64,000 nt of DNA from Gnetum montanum (Eukaryota; Streptophyta; Gnetopsida; Gnetales; Gnetaceae): contig MNCI01002105.1 of the NCBI GenBank assembly GCA_015680685.1, positions 224,681 through 288,680 of the forward strand, in the 5' to 3' direction. The translations under genes and the position numbers were made by a program. This document shows positions 34,462-45,260 of this stretch, one piece after another. Below the pieces are notes generated by a model, which ran no database searches, was not told the DNA's origin, and worked only from the letters and a program-made list of their open reading frames with translations. The stretch's first letter is position 1. Every line of letters starts with the position of its first letter.

Positions 34462-35277
34462 TGATGAATTACAAAATGGGTTGTGTTGATGGGCATGCAT
34501 CAACACATTCTCATTGATGCATATGTAATGACATGATGCTTGTCTGTGCCTATATAAATGCATGCACCCACCGTATTTATGGCATTGATTAGTCAATAGC
34601 TTAGTTGAGTTCTTATAGTTTCTTCCCATCAAAGTTAGAAGAATTTCTAAGTGCACATATTAGGAGTCTAGGACTATATGGATTATTAATCAAGCACTAA
34701 TGTACCTAGACACATTGATGTGATGGAAATAAATATGAAATTTTTGATATACCTTGCAACACTTGGGAATAGATTAATGTTTACTTTTATGCAATTTACT
34801 ATCCATGCACTTTACTTCCATGTTCTTAATTAATTATTACACTTAATTAACACACATAAGTACAACTTCCTCAAGCATAATAATAATCCTTGGTAATCCT
34901 AGTAGTGCTATCACTTGGTAACTTAGTAGTGTTGTAACATGTTTAGGATGTGTAGGGAAGGTGGGACTGAAGACTTATGCTAGGAAATAAGTTAGAAAAT
35001 TAGATAATTACCTAGATTAATTCTTAATCAATTACTTTGTTCCACACATAGGATAATTAGATAAAAATATAAAATTAATACAAATCATGTGCCTTGGCTC
35101 CACTTAACCATACAATTATGCTTACACAACTGTAGCCAAGAAGAAAATAATCAAACCCTCAAGTCACTATCTTTACTATTGGCATTTAGAGAGGTAAATT
35201 CCATGAAATTTGACCAGATTGCTAATAAACACTTATTATTCCTATGGTTGGGCATAAGGTCTACTCACTGCTCATCA
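34462..35277 (+). repeat. E1 3' LTR (816 bp)
   Basis: Starts TGATGAATTACAAAATGGG and ends ctgctcatca, followed directly by copia sequence on the minus strand. It is the same length as the 5' copy. TATA box near 34551 (tgcctatataaatgcatg). Confidence 0.88.
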
Positions 35278-36049
35278 TAGATAGGCCAGATTTTTCTATG
35301 ATGTTTTTATAATATTTAGTTTGATGCATCTAGATTCTTCATCTCAAATTCCTCCTTCATAACTTTCCTAAAGTCTAAGATAATTTTTTTCAAACTTGAT
35401 AGAAAGACTAAGTCATCAACATAAAATAAGACCAACATTACATTAATGACTATGTGTTTAAAGTAGAGAGTAATCTAAAACATACAGCTTTTGTAGCCAC
35501 TTTTGAGAAGGAAATCATTGATTCTATGGAACCAAGCTCTTAGAGCTTGCTTGAGTCCATAGATAGTCTTGTTGAGCTTGCATACATTTTCTTCTTAGCC
35601 TTAAAATTAAAATCCTTATAGTTAGAAAATGTAGACTTCTTCTTGTAGTACACTATTGATCAAGGCTAAGTTGACATCCATTTGATACATGTTTGTCTTG
35701 AGATGGATTACAATAGAGATTATTAGCTTAATTTTTTCAAATCTTACAATAAGGGTAAAAATTTCTTCATATTCAATGTGCTTATTTTGCTTAGAATGCC
35801 TTGCTACCAACCTTATATTATGAGTATAAATTCTAACTTATTCATCAAATTTAGTTTTGAATATCCACTTGATGTCAATGACCTTCTTGCCCTTTGGTTT
35901 GTCAACTAAGGATCATGTATTATTTCATTATTACATCATACTCTTTTTGCATTACATCCTTACATTCTGTAATTTTTATGACTTCTTTCATACTTGATGG
36001 TTCATTAATTAGGACAATAGAGAACATTAGATTTTACTTGGCTTCTTTT
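35278..36049 (-). pseudogene. pol: Ty1/copia RT N-terminal part (right half of the element split by E1)
   Basis: On the minus strand: a KDVMQKEYD block (about 35940), PKGKKVIDIKWIFKTKFDE (about 35837-35893), then LVARHSKQNKHIEYEEIF (about 35757-35810), then YQMDVNLALINSVLQEEVYI (about 35625-35685; the catalytic-fold Asp of YQMDV is kept), and MKEEFEMKNLD (about 35325-35365). This is the classic copia order DLPKGKKAI...F.VKYNADG.....RLVAKG......DY.ETF.PV....T.R...A.........QMDVK.AFLNG.L.EEVY. The frame continues N- to C-terminal across E1 into 10627-10332. Confidence 0.82.
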
Positions 36050-36095
36050 TGTGACATCCCATTCCTGGATGTCATGGCAAATGTCAAATATATGT
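36050..36095 (+). repeat. 46-bp remnant of the X LTR end
   Basis: The 46 bp opening tgtgacatcccattcctgg closely match the start of the LTR at 59922 (tgtgacatcttgtccctag). It lies between the copia relic and the end of the E3 LTR, so E3 ends in, or next to, a copy of element X. Confidence 0.55.
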
Positions 36096-36969
36096 TGATG
36101 AGCAACAAGTATATCCTACGCTCAACCATACAAATCACTAGTGTTCACTAAGCGATCTAGTCATATTCCAAGGACTTTAGGCTTCCATGTATACTAGTTC
36201 TAGGAGGTGAAACTAACCATTGCAATTGTTGTTTTCCCAATTCCACTTGTGAAGTGCAAGTGTATGGTAAAGTGTAATTGAGGTATATGATTTTTATCAT
36301 TCTTATCTTTTATGGTATAATTTGCCTAAGAATAAGAATAAAGAATAAAGTAATTTAATATTTAACTAATATAATAACTAGCTAATGTTTAACTAATCCT
36401 AACAAGCATTCATTCCCACTTTTCGTACACATCCTGAACACATATAGTGCTACTGGGTTACCAAACATTAATCGTCACTGGGATTACTAAGCGTTAAACA
36501 TATGCTCAAAGTGGTTATACTCATGTTTACTATTAAATAGATATTAATTAATTAATTAAAAATATCAAGGTAAATTGCATGAATATTAAATGCATAAGGA
36601 AATAATTAATCTAGTCTAAGTACTGCAAGGTTTATTAGAAAAGTTCATCTTTATTTTCAATCACACTAAAGTGCTTAGGTATAAGAATGCTTGCATAAAG
36701 ATCCATACACTCTTTGACTCATACTGTGGATGCTTAGAAAATATTCTAACTTCTAAGAGAAAAAATTACAAGAACTTTGCTACAACAATGAAAGAAATGA
36801 GATAAATGCAATTGGTAAGTGCACATTTATAGGCAGAAATAGGGTTCCCTATTGATAGGTACAAATCAATTAGTTAAACCCTGTGTCAATGGGATCATGT
36901 CGACGAGATCCCATCAATGGGGTTGCATCAATGAAATCTTGTCAACATAGCCCAACAACTAATTTATTA
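36096..36969 (-). repeat. E3 3' LTR (874 bp)
   Basis: On the minus strand it starts TAATAAATTAG (TG changed to TA) after the PPT agtcattggcgta and ends in tgctcatcaa-type sequence at 36096 (plus strand tgatgagcaac). The plus strand shows the inverted family landmarks ctcaaccatac (about 36122) and ttaccaaacattaatcg (about 36456). The U3 holds cccattgatggg and gtcgac palindromes (36880-36930). No 5' partner is present in the window. Confidence 0.75.
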
Positions 36970-36982
36970 TACGCCAATGACT
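36970..36982 (-). other. E3 3' polypurine tract
   Basis: agtcattggcgta on the minus strand, one base off agtcatgggggta at two positions. Confidence 0.6.
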
Positions 36983-37189
36983 GAATGAAAACTCATCCTT
37001 GAGTTTCTTACATAATTTTAAAAAGGTATTGGATTATTGACTGATTGCAGAAACACATAAAAAAACACAACAAAAACTTAAGTATCCAAGTGTATGGTTC
37101 ACAATTATTACAAAATTTTGGTGTTCAAAACAAAAAAATTGAACACCAAGATAAAACTAACAAACACAACTTCATGAATGGTGTGAAGA

Positions 37190-39830
37190 TGATGAAGAAG
37201 TTCAAATAGTCCCAGGTGGTAAAGGCTCCTAAGGTTCTGAAGGACCTTCTTTTGCTTTGGGTGCACATAGTGGTTAAGGTAGTTGTTGTGGTTATCCTGC
37301 AATAGTTGCAACTTCTGGTGGAAGATGGAAGGCATCTAATAGTGCCTTCATCTTCTCCTCCTTACTCCAAGGATCATTCATGGTCCACACTCGATCACCA
37401 ATGTGGGCCAGAATGGGAATATCCCACGGATAAGGCATTGTCAAGAATAGCTCCTTCACATTCATGAACTAGGTAGTGAACTATTTACATTCAATGTCAA
37501 ACACTTTGAGTTCATTCTCTAGCTCTTGGTAGTCATTCATCCTTTTGGCTAGGTTCTTAGCAATTGATCCTTGATCAGTGAAATTTGCCTTGAGAACCTC
37601 AAGTTCCATGTTTGTTGTCTTAAGCTTCTGCTTGGTCTCCTTATGATGCTTGAACTTTCCCCTGTACAATAGGTACAAGTTCACCACACACTTTTCTAAC
37701 TCTGACTCTGACCTTTTGACAATCATCATCATCAAGTTTTCATAGTGGTGATTGGTAGGCTTCCTGTATTTAGTCATCTCCTCAATTTCTAGCTCTTTTA
37801 GGTGGATTTTAGCCTTGTTGTACGTATTTAGTCCATCAAAGTTAGGCTGCCACACATCACCTCCTTATTGGAGCTATTAGAGGGCCTCATTCACATTTCC
37901 CTTTTCCAAATAGATTTCATTCTTGTTAATTTCTTTATGCAATCCAACCTAGTCCTTATAGTGATTCTTCACTCTTTTGAACTTTAGGGCCTCATTTTTC
38001 TAAGTAGCAATCTCAATTGTAGATCTCTAACATAAGGCACAAACTTTCTCCACGGAGAGGTTTTAATTTTATGCTACAAATATTCTCAATTTTGCATTCA
38101 CCCTAGCTAACTACTCTTGTTGTTAATGGATAACATCTGCCACCTATTTCTTCTGTGCATCAACATTCTGTAGGAGATAATTTTCTACGATTAGCATCCT
38201 ATTCTCATAGCAAGTCTGAACCAAGTCCTTCTAGATGTTATGTTGTGGCATTGGCCAACGATTGGTCAAAGATCATCATCTCCTTGGCATTCTCAACCTC
38301 TTTGAGATGCTTCTGAAGCTACTCCAAAGCTTCATCTCTTGTGATTTCTTGGTAGAGGAACAAAGAATTAGCAAGGTTAGCTCTCAAATCAACAACTTCC
38401 ATAGCCAAGCATTGGTTTTTAGCCTTAGTTATTTTAAGTTGCTTCTCCATTATGATGCACTTGCCCCTTTCTTCTAGCAACTTTGACTAGGCTACAATGA
38501 TGATATCTAGAAGGTCAAAGACATCCATAGTCTGTCGCATAGTTTCCCACCAATTGGTCTAGTAATTCTTCACACTAGGTTGTGCTCAATCAACTACTAA
38601 GAGTTTCTACAAACATTTGCACATCTTTATGTGTAGAAACATTTGATACAAACACTAAAAATGCATTAAGTGCTTTGGCCACCTTGTTAGCAACCACTTT
38701 GACTACCATCTCCTACCCATGGTGCTGCATCACCTCCTCACCCTCCTCCAAATGTACAAAAAAGGTAATGGAATTTCTAGAGATGTTTGGAAATTGTTGC
38801 TATTATGAGAGGGACATCATTACCTCTCAGTCACTTGGATTTTACCTTGCAGAAAAATTCATTCTTTAGGCTAAGAAAATTGACATCCCATCTTCCATCT
38901 AACTAATGGTTCAAGCCACTTCATTGAGGTAGCTCATTGCTAGTCTATACATAGATTGATCACCATCACTCATTCATGCTTATTGCTACTACTACTGCAA
39001 GATCTACTCTCGGAGTTCATGCATGTACTCAATGGTAGTGCGGGCCTTCAACATTGTTTTATGAGTGTGTGGTGGATGTGGTGGTTATTATTCTCCTTCT
39101 TGAATGACTTTGGCAGGTACCTTGTCCTTCATCATTTTTGCCCAAGAGGGGGTTGGAACATGCTAGATGACATATTTTATGTAGTGTGCTATGCCTTCCC
39201 TCTTACATAATTTTTTGATAAGGCATGGAAATGGGAGTGCCTTTATTCCATGTTCATTCTCCTTGAATCACTTCTTTATCTCAAGATAGATCAGCTATGG
39301 AAGGTTGACCAGGAATCTCCCACTTAGAGCATCACATGAACAAGTGAAGAAGCCTGTGACTTTTCTTAGCCTCACTATTGTATTAAGGTGAAAGGTTGTA
39401 ATCTTGAAGTATGCACATTTCATCATAGTAAGCACACCAATCTCCTTGTGACCAACTCCATATCACCATTATGTTCATTTTTTCTTAACACTAGGATCTA
39501 CCTATGTTGGAATTTCTATAAGATTGGCCTTAATCTTAGGTAACCCAAGGGTCTCTGAAATTGCTTTTATCAAGTAGGATATATAAATTTCCTTAATTTT
39601 GACCATTGAACTAACTTTCTTATTGTTCCAAAATAAGTAGGTCTCTCCCATGTATCCCTCCCCACCAAAAGTGATGATGGGACACATGGAAGAGTTTTGC
39701 AATTATGTCTTGACTTCTAGAGGAGCGAACTCCAAGAAAGCTCCAAAGTTTAATTCTTGGAGCACCAATTTTTTGACCTTCTTAGAATTATTTGATTTAG
39801 GTAGGCATTCGTTAGGATGAAATTAAGACT
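37190..39830 (-). pseudogene. E3 aORF: long coiled-coil protein downstream of pol, broken
   Basis: The longest clean stretch is 37481-37855 (124 residues): NTYNKAKIHLKELEIEEMTK then ELEKCVVNLYLLYRGKFKHH and a KNLAKRMNDYQELENELKVF segment, which aligns without gaps to E2 at about 24320-24670. The N-terminal domain is at 39502-39702 (GETYLFWNNKKVSSMVKIKE, then YISYLIKAISETLGLPK). Together with E1 and E2 this shows the ORF is a standing part of the family and not a chance insertion. Stops and shifts interrupt the middle. No membrane segment is seen. Confidence 0.66.
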
Positions 39831-40480
39831 TGGTCTTGGTCCTAGTGCCTTATCTTGGTGTGATTGTTTAGTTGTAACTGCTTCTTTTGGAATCTACTAG
39901 ATATTTTCTACATCAGACTCCTTCCAAAGAGGTTCTGCTGCATGGGTCTTAGCTACTTGCTCATGTGCCTATTCTTGGCCCCTTCTAGTTCTTTGCCATT
40001 TTTCCCTTGGTTGGATAGTCCTCCTTCCTATGCGTGCTTTCTTGTAGGTGCCATTTGTGGTCACAACATAACCAAGGATTAGCATTTATTGGAAGAGACA
40101 TCATATTTCCAAAACCAAGAACACTATAGAATTTTGTGGATGGGTGGATGACATGGACTCACTACTTATTCTATGAAAAAGAAACTTTGTCTTAGTTATA
40201 AATATCAAAATTTAAATAAGAAACTAGACATTAGCAATCTGAAACATTAAGTACAAACCACCATTCGCAAATAGCTACAACATCACTGTGCCTTGTTGGC
40301 AATAAAAGAACAAAACAATTTATTAGAAAAAATAAGAAAATACACACCAAAATAAAGTATAAAAGAAACTAGAAAATGTTTAGGAAAGATAAAGCATACT
40401 AATGATGATGTAAAACAAAAAATGTGAAAAATAAAAAGTGTAAAAACAAAAAGATGTAAAAATAAAGAAAGTATAAAATA
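39831..40480 (-). other. E3 spacer, shortened by deletion
   Basis: Only about 0.65 kb lies between aORF and integrase, against about 2.2 kb in E1 and E2. The minus-strand text around 40090-40130 joins the segment matching 20498-20540 of E2 directly to that matching about 22090. The part next to pol (40390-40500) has the family's T-rich tttttacac-type repeats. Confidence 0.6.
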
Positions 40481-40530
40481 AAATATGTAAAAATTGAGGA
40501 GCCACTTGAATGATTAGCACAGATGGCCAT

Positions 40531-40543
40531 CTCCCCCATGACT
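40531..40543 (-). other. E3 internal polypurine tract copy
   Basis: agtcatgggggag on the minus strand, directly after the integrase frame; it is the same 11-mer (agtcatggggg) as the family's 3' PPT. Confidence 0.6.
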
Positions 40544-41231
40544 AAGTTGGAAGGAGGAGATCTGAAAGATTGAGCATGGGTGTCCATCTTATGAAGTGTT
40601 ACTAGCATTGGCTCTTTTGGGCTCATGGAAAAGTTTGACTTGTTATGTGTTAACCAATAAATTTTTATTTGGAATTTCAGGTTTTTTGATTAAGATGACC
40701 CTAAAAGAAAATGTTTCATAAATGATATAAGGCCCTTCCTACAATTTTTGGAACTTAGTTGGTTATGGAACATGCATGGGGTTCCAGTAAAGGAGCTTGT
40801 CTCCAAGTTGAAATTTTACTTTCTATATTTTGAGGTCATGATGTTATTTGTTAAATGCCTTGTGCACTTTAATCAAGGACTAGGCCATCAATCTATTCTC
40901 ATCTAGCTCATAGGGATAATAGCCTATTGGGAGTTTCCATGTTGAGTGGTAGGCCCAAATGGCATCATTAAGTTTCATGCTCTAGCTTCTCCTATACTTA
41001 CTTATTATTCTCATTAAGATTTTAGTGATCTCGATATTCGTTACCTCTACTTGACTATTGGCTTAAAGATGATAGGTTATTAATTTATGCTCTACCCTAA
41101 AGCGTTGCATGAGATTTCAAAAGGGGATTCCTATAAAATGAGTACTATTATCAAAAATTAGTGCATGTGACACACCAAACCTATTTACAACATTCTATTA
41201 TACAAATTGAGAAACTATAGAAGAGGTACAT
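40544..41231 (-). pseudogene. pol: E3 integrase, C-terminal and core part
   Basis: Minus-strand sequence aligns to E2 at about 19400-20120, for example the CNNSxE-poor core end near 41150 and the LL.WNPMHVP block near 40770-40800. It is interrupted on the right by the single N at 41232. The frame continues at 41398-41842. Confidence 0.65.
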
Positions 41232-41397
41232 NATCTCTTATTTATAGAATTTGCGGTGCACCATGATATTTCATAAGTGATATCGTGGGGGACGACACGA
41301 TATCACGTCCCATAAAATGGCATAACAAAAAGAAGGATGTCTACTTTCTTATTAGTTTCCTATTAACCTCCTCTTTGCTGGTGCAATAAATGAACAN
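41232..41397. other. Probable assembly artefact: inverted 164-bp copy bracketed by N bases
   Basis: N at 41232 and N at 41397 exactly bracket 41233-41396, which is the perfect reverse complement of 41762-41925 (164 of 164 bases). That segment covers the last 81 bp of E3 before E4 and the first 83 bp of the E4 LTR. It interrupts the E3 integrase. Old elements here differ by about 10 percent, so perfect identity points to a joining error. Confidence 0.85.
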
Positions 41398-41842
41398 GAT
41401 TGGTCATCCCACCATCATGTTAACAATGTTTACAAGAGCAAATGAATTGCTAGGGTCCCAAAAAAGTATCAGCCAATAATACCCTATCATCAGAATCTTA
41501 ATGATCGTGCATCTCCTAGCATAGTGGCCTTCACAAGGGCCCTCATAAGCATCTTAGAGAATGCACAATTGGTCAACATCAGAAACACACCAACAAACCA
41601 TGCCATTGGCACACAACTTGTAATAGTGTTTATTAATCTGCATGAAGTGTTTGGCCTTATGAAGAACCTATTATCTTTTCCTGTGGTCTATCTCTTGTGG
41701 CATCTCCTAAGTAAGAAGATAAGTGAGGATGTTATCATACCATATAAGTTCATTAGGCACTTGTTCATTTATTGCACCAGCAAAGAGGAGGTTAATAGGA
41801 AACTAATAAGAAAGTAGACATCCTTCTTTTTGTTATGCCATT
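41398..41842 (-). pseudogene. pol: E3 integrase N-terminal region up to the E4 insertion
   Basis: On the minus strand this matches the E2 segment around 18900-19100: the ILxxAHxGPxxxHYARR zinc-binding area falls at about 41500-41560 and the PQEIDHRKR-like segment at about 41670-41700. The left neighbour across 41232-41397 is artefactual, and the right limit is the E4 target-site duplication (41838-41842). Confidence 0.65.
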
Positions 41843-42637
41843 TTATGGGACGTGATATCGTGTCGTCCCCCACGATATCACTTATGAAATATCATGGTGC
41901 ACCGCAAATTCTATAAATAAGAGATGACATTCCCTTGTTTCTCATCCTAGGCTTAGACTGTAGTGAAACTCTGGTAGATTGATCACTCCAGAGAAAGAAT
42001 AATTTCCATGTGCCCGTAGTAGGAGTCCCAAAGTGAACGGATCTTTATTCGAGCAAACATTGTACTTGAACACAAGTTTGTGTATGGCAATAAAGATGAG
42101 CTTTTCGGATAAACCTTGCAGTGCATGGAATAGGCTAGTTAGGATTTTATTTATTGTTGTTTATTGTTTATCATTTATTACTTTATTAGTTATTAAATCT
42201 CTCTCAACCCTTCTCTCCTAGTTAAGTGCCTCAGTACGACCACTTCGAGCATGTGTGTTACGCTTGGTGATCCTAGCAACGATTAGTGTTTGGTAACCAA
42301 GGTTGCATCGGTTCAGGGTCAGTACGGTAAGTGTGAACAGATGTTGATGCTAGGTTAATTCAGACTTAGTTAGTTAGTTAGAGTTAGTTAATTAGTCTTC
42401 TCAACCCTTCACCTCACTAGCATAGGAGATAAAACATAAAAAATATAAAAATCATATACCTTAGACTTACTTAACCATACACTGTGACAACTACAAGTAA
42501 GTTTGGGAAGATAACGAATGGTTAACCCTAAGTGTTCCATGAGGCGTGTAGGCACTTAGTTTGTGGAGTTTGACCGGATCGCTTGTGCTATGCTTGTATT
42601 TGTATGGTTGAGTGTAGGGGTATCTCGCCACTTATCA
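41843..42637 (+). repeat. E4 5' LTR (795 bp, short subtype)
   Basis: Starts ttatgggacgtgatatc (TG changed to TT) and ends cacttatca. Two GATATC palindromes and a gaaatatc variant lie upstream of the TATA box (ctataaataag, 41911-41921). AATAAA near 42092. It lacks the internal tandem repeat found in E0 and E5. Confidence 0.9.
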
Positions 42638-42657
42638 TAGGCACTGTTGCCAGGGAC
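42638..42657 (+). other. E4 primer-binding site (tRNA-Asp type)
   Basis: taggcactgttgccagggac follows the LTR directly and matches ttggcgccgttgccgggga apart from a few transitions. Confidence 0.7.
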
Positions 42658-42780
42658 TAAGTGTTTGTGCGTTAAGTAGAACATAGGAAATCACTCATAT
42701 CATTGGGAGCTTAAATGAACCCTTAGGGTTAATTAAACAAAAATTTATGTAATGGTTAAATAGCACACCGATAAGACACA

Positions 42781-45260
42781 ATGCCTTCTTCTTCTTCTCA
42801 CAAGAGCATTACACCACCTAGGAATAATACTAGAAACAGTCGGCAACATAAAACACATAACCAAAATCCACCAATTCCTCAGCAATATCGAGTGGTATAT
42901 ACCCATCCCGATGAGTATATACCAGACTATACCTTTATCCTCCATCAAGAAGAACAACTATGATGGAGAGACTTGCAAGGTAACATAGTGTTACCTCCAG
43001 ATCATGTAGTCTCCAACATGATTATTCATGCTCTAGCATAGATAGACATGAGACAGCTCTATGCTAAATACGTTATAGGAAATTTCGATATAAGGGATTA
43101 TCATCCCACAGTAGTGCAACGTATAAGGGACTCAAGGCAGGAGAGCCATCACTCATTGTTGAAGGACAAAGGGGTCCTACACATCCTAAGTGAAATGGGA
43201 GATGATGAACCACTTATAAAGGGTTCTCTATCAAATGATGTTCCCCCTCCTAATGATAGTGAGGAGGTGGGGTATCAGAACCTACGATCCATGATACACA
43301 ACCCTAGTTCTGATCCCCATGAATGCCAACTGTTCACTGAGGGAACAACAATACATGACAAGAATGGGAACTTAGATCGTCATCACGATTAGGGCTGTAG
43401 CAGCCAAACNAACTTAGATCGTCATCACGATTAGGGCTGTAGCAGCCAAACAAAAGCTAGGAAACATTGTCATGGTGATGGTTCTCCTTCTTCTTCTCCT
43501 TCATCACACCACTCATCCTCTCCTTCCACATCTGGGTGCGGCCATCAAGAGCATAACGGTGAGTATAGAGGTAGAAAAAATGAGAGACCTCGACGAGAGA
43601 GTCAAGAGAGAGGATGACAGATGTCATAAAAGGGATGATAATGAAAGGCCCCTACTTGGAACCCGAAGTATGCTAGATATAACGGAGGCAATGAGAATAC
43701 TGACAAGGCATCAAAAGGATAACTGGATCAAGCATTTAGACATGAACAATATCCCACGCTTCGAGAGGCGATACAATGCTAATCCAAAACATCATTTACA
43801 GGCATTCCATAATGCTTGTGCCTTGAAGAACATAGAGAATGAGTGGCAAAAACTAAAGTTGTTTCCCAAGACACTCATCAAGGAAGTGGAAAGCTGGTAC
43901 CAGTCCTTAGAACCAGAAACTATTAGGAGATGAAGTATGATGTTGGAGTTGTTCAACGATAAGTATCAAACGCCCTCTAGAGTGTCTAACTTGCGTAAGC
44001 AGATCCAAGGATGGAACCAAGGTACTCATGAACCCTTGGATGCTACCATGGGCCACTACTACACATTGTTACATTGTTCCTCAAGCCATGGTTATGCACG
44101 GCGGGACCAACTTTGCCACATCGTAGATGGGCTTAGACATGAGACTAGGAGAACCCTTGGGACTTATGCCCAAGGGAGACTATTCAAACTTAGATCCCAT
44201 GAAATTCATCGCTTGTTGGAACAAGTAGCCAAAGAAGAAGGTGAGCTACAAAAAAGGGAAAGTGTAGAAGAATATAACCGTGATCCTTCTCTTTGAAAGA
44301 AGGGAGTGAGATTTTGTGATGAGGAGGATGAGTCACCACTCGAAGAGTTGGTGAACAAAAAAACCTTGTCGATTCAAAAGCTAACAACCAAAGTATTGGC
44401 TAAGGTGGATCAATTATGGGATTACTTACAATCTAGACTTGAAGTTATCCTAAAAATAGTAGAGGAGTCTAAGGAGGAATGAAGTAGTGACAAAGATAAG
44501 AAAAAGAAAACAGATTTAGGCCCTACACATAACAAGGGTAAGGGAAAAATAACTATCTTCGATGAGGTTGTGGATTCTGACAAAAATAATGATAGTGGAT
44601 GTGAGATCTGCCAATATGACCATCCTAAGGGATGTTCGCCAATCATCTCACATCTACAAGAGTTTGGGGTGTATGCACTCAACCCAAGACTCAACCAACG
44701 ACAAACACCCCAAAGGTTACCTTATCCCCAAGGTAACCCAAGATAGTTCCACCAACCATTAACGTACTATCCAAGTGGAACTCCACCACAACCCATCAGG
44801 AAACATCAGTAGTAGCAATACCCATAGTCATGGGGGATGCCACCATCGATACAAAAGTACCCTTACTGGAAACCAGATCCTTATGGCTATTATGTATAGC
44901 AGCTGGTTTCTCCAAGTGACTCTATGGGTCACACAACTCCCCAACGTTACTACCAAGTTTGGGAGTACTTTAGAAGGACTCCTTCTCCTCCAGGAGACAC
45001 TCCACACACATTCCATCCTCTAACTCCATCTGCACCTCTTCCACCTATAATTCCCATACCTCCTACTCCAACAATGCAAGGAGAACTCCCCACTCAACCA
45101 TAGCAACGTAATGCTACGAGAGCTATAAACATTCAACTCGCTGCTGGTTCTGAAAACTATAAAAAATGAAGATCTTTTTTTTAGAACCAAAATCCCAGAA
45201 AATCTCTCACAACAAGTGGTTGAGTCTATGCATACTCCTCTAATAAATAAGACTTCGGGG
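42781..45260 (+). pseudogene. gag: E4 gag, broken
   Basis: ATG 42781 (MPSSSSHKSI) opens a 60-codon stretch to DEYIPDYTFILHQEEQL, then TGA at 42961 for the first Trp of WWRD. Open stretches follow at 43048-43392, 43472-43933 and 43937-44296, with LDMNNIPRFERRYNANP (about 43738) and the Retrotrans_gag capsid domain (43740-44200). The zinc-knuckle-like CEICQYDHPKGC is complete here (about 44600-44635). A Pro/Gln/Tyr-rich tail follows to the protease with no intervening stop at the gag-protease boundary, which suggests one gag-protease polyprotein. The 41-bp duplication at 43410 is probably artefactual and shifts the frame. Confidence 0.82.
43369..43451 (+). other. Probable assembly artefact: 41-bp direct duplication around an N
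   Basis: 43369-43409 and 43411-43451 are identical (41 bases, starting aacttagatcgtcatcac) and separated by a single N at 43410. Sister element E5 has only one copy at this place (about 48160-48200). Confidence 0.85.

Larger units (their letters stand above)
10628..35277 (+). mobile_element. E1: Athila-like Ty3/gypsy element, split by E2
   Basis: Two 816-bp LTRs (10628-11443 and 34462-35277) in direct orientation bound gag, protease, RT, RNase H, integrase, a spacer and aORF. It lies within a minus-strand copia pol whose halves abut the LTRs. The flanking 5-mers are tgggt (10623-10627) and tagat (35278-35282), which would be a target-site duplication only after two G-to-A changes. E2 occupies 12902-25470. 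About 0.9 kb of E1 gag is missing at the right E2 junction. LTR divergence is by eye near 12 percent. Confidence 0.85.

Noticed and set aside
41233-41925. Large hairpin (164-bp perfect arms, 365-bp loop) as a biological foldback or MITE
   Set aside because: One arm is bracketed by N bases and includes part of an LTR and part of E3 pol in the wrong orientation, so an assembly error is simpler.
44190-44387. Minus-strand frames opposite gag in E4 and E5 (also 48955-49338, 50373-50783)
   Set aside because: Antisense shadows of conserved gag and protease coding sequence; they follow the sense-strand conservation and have no start context or motifs of their own.
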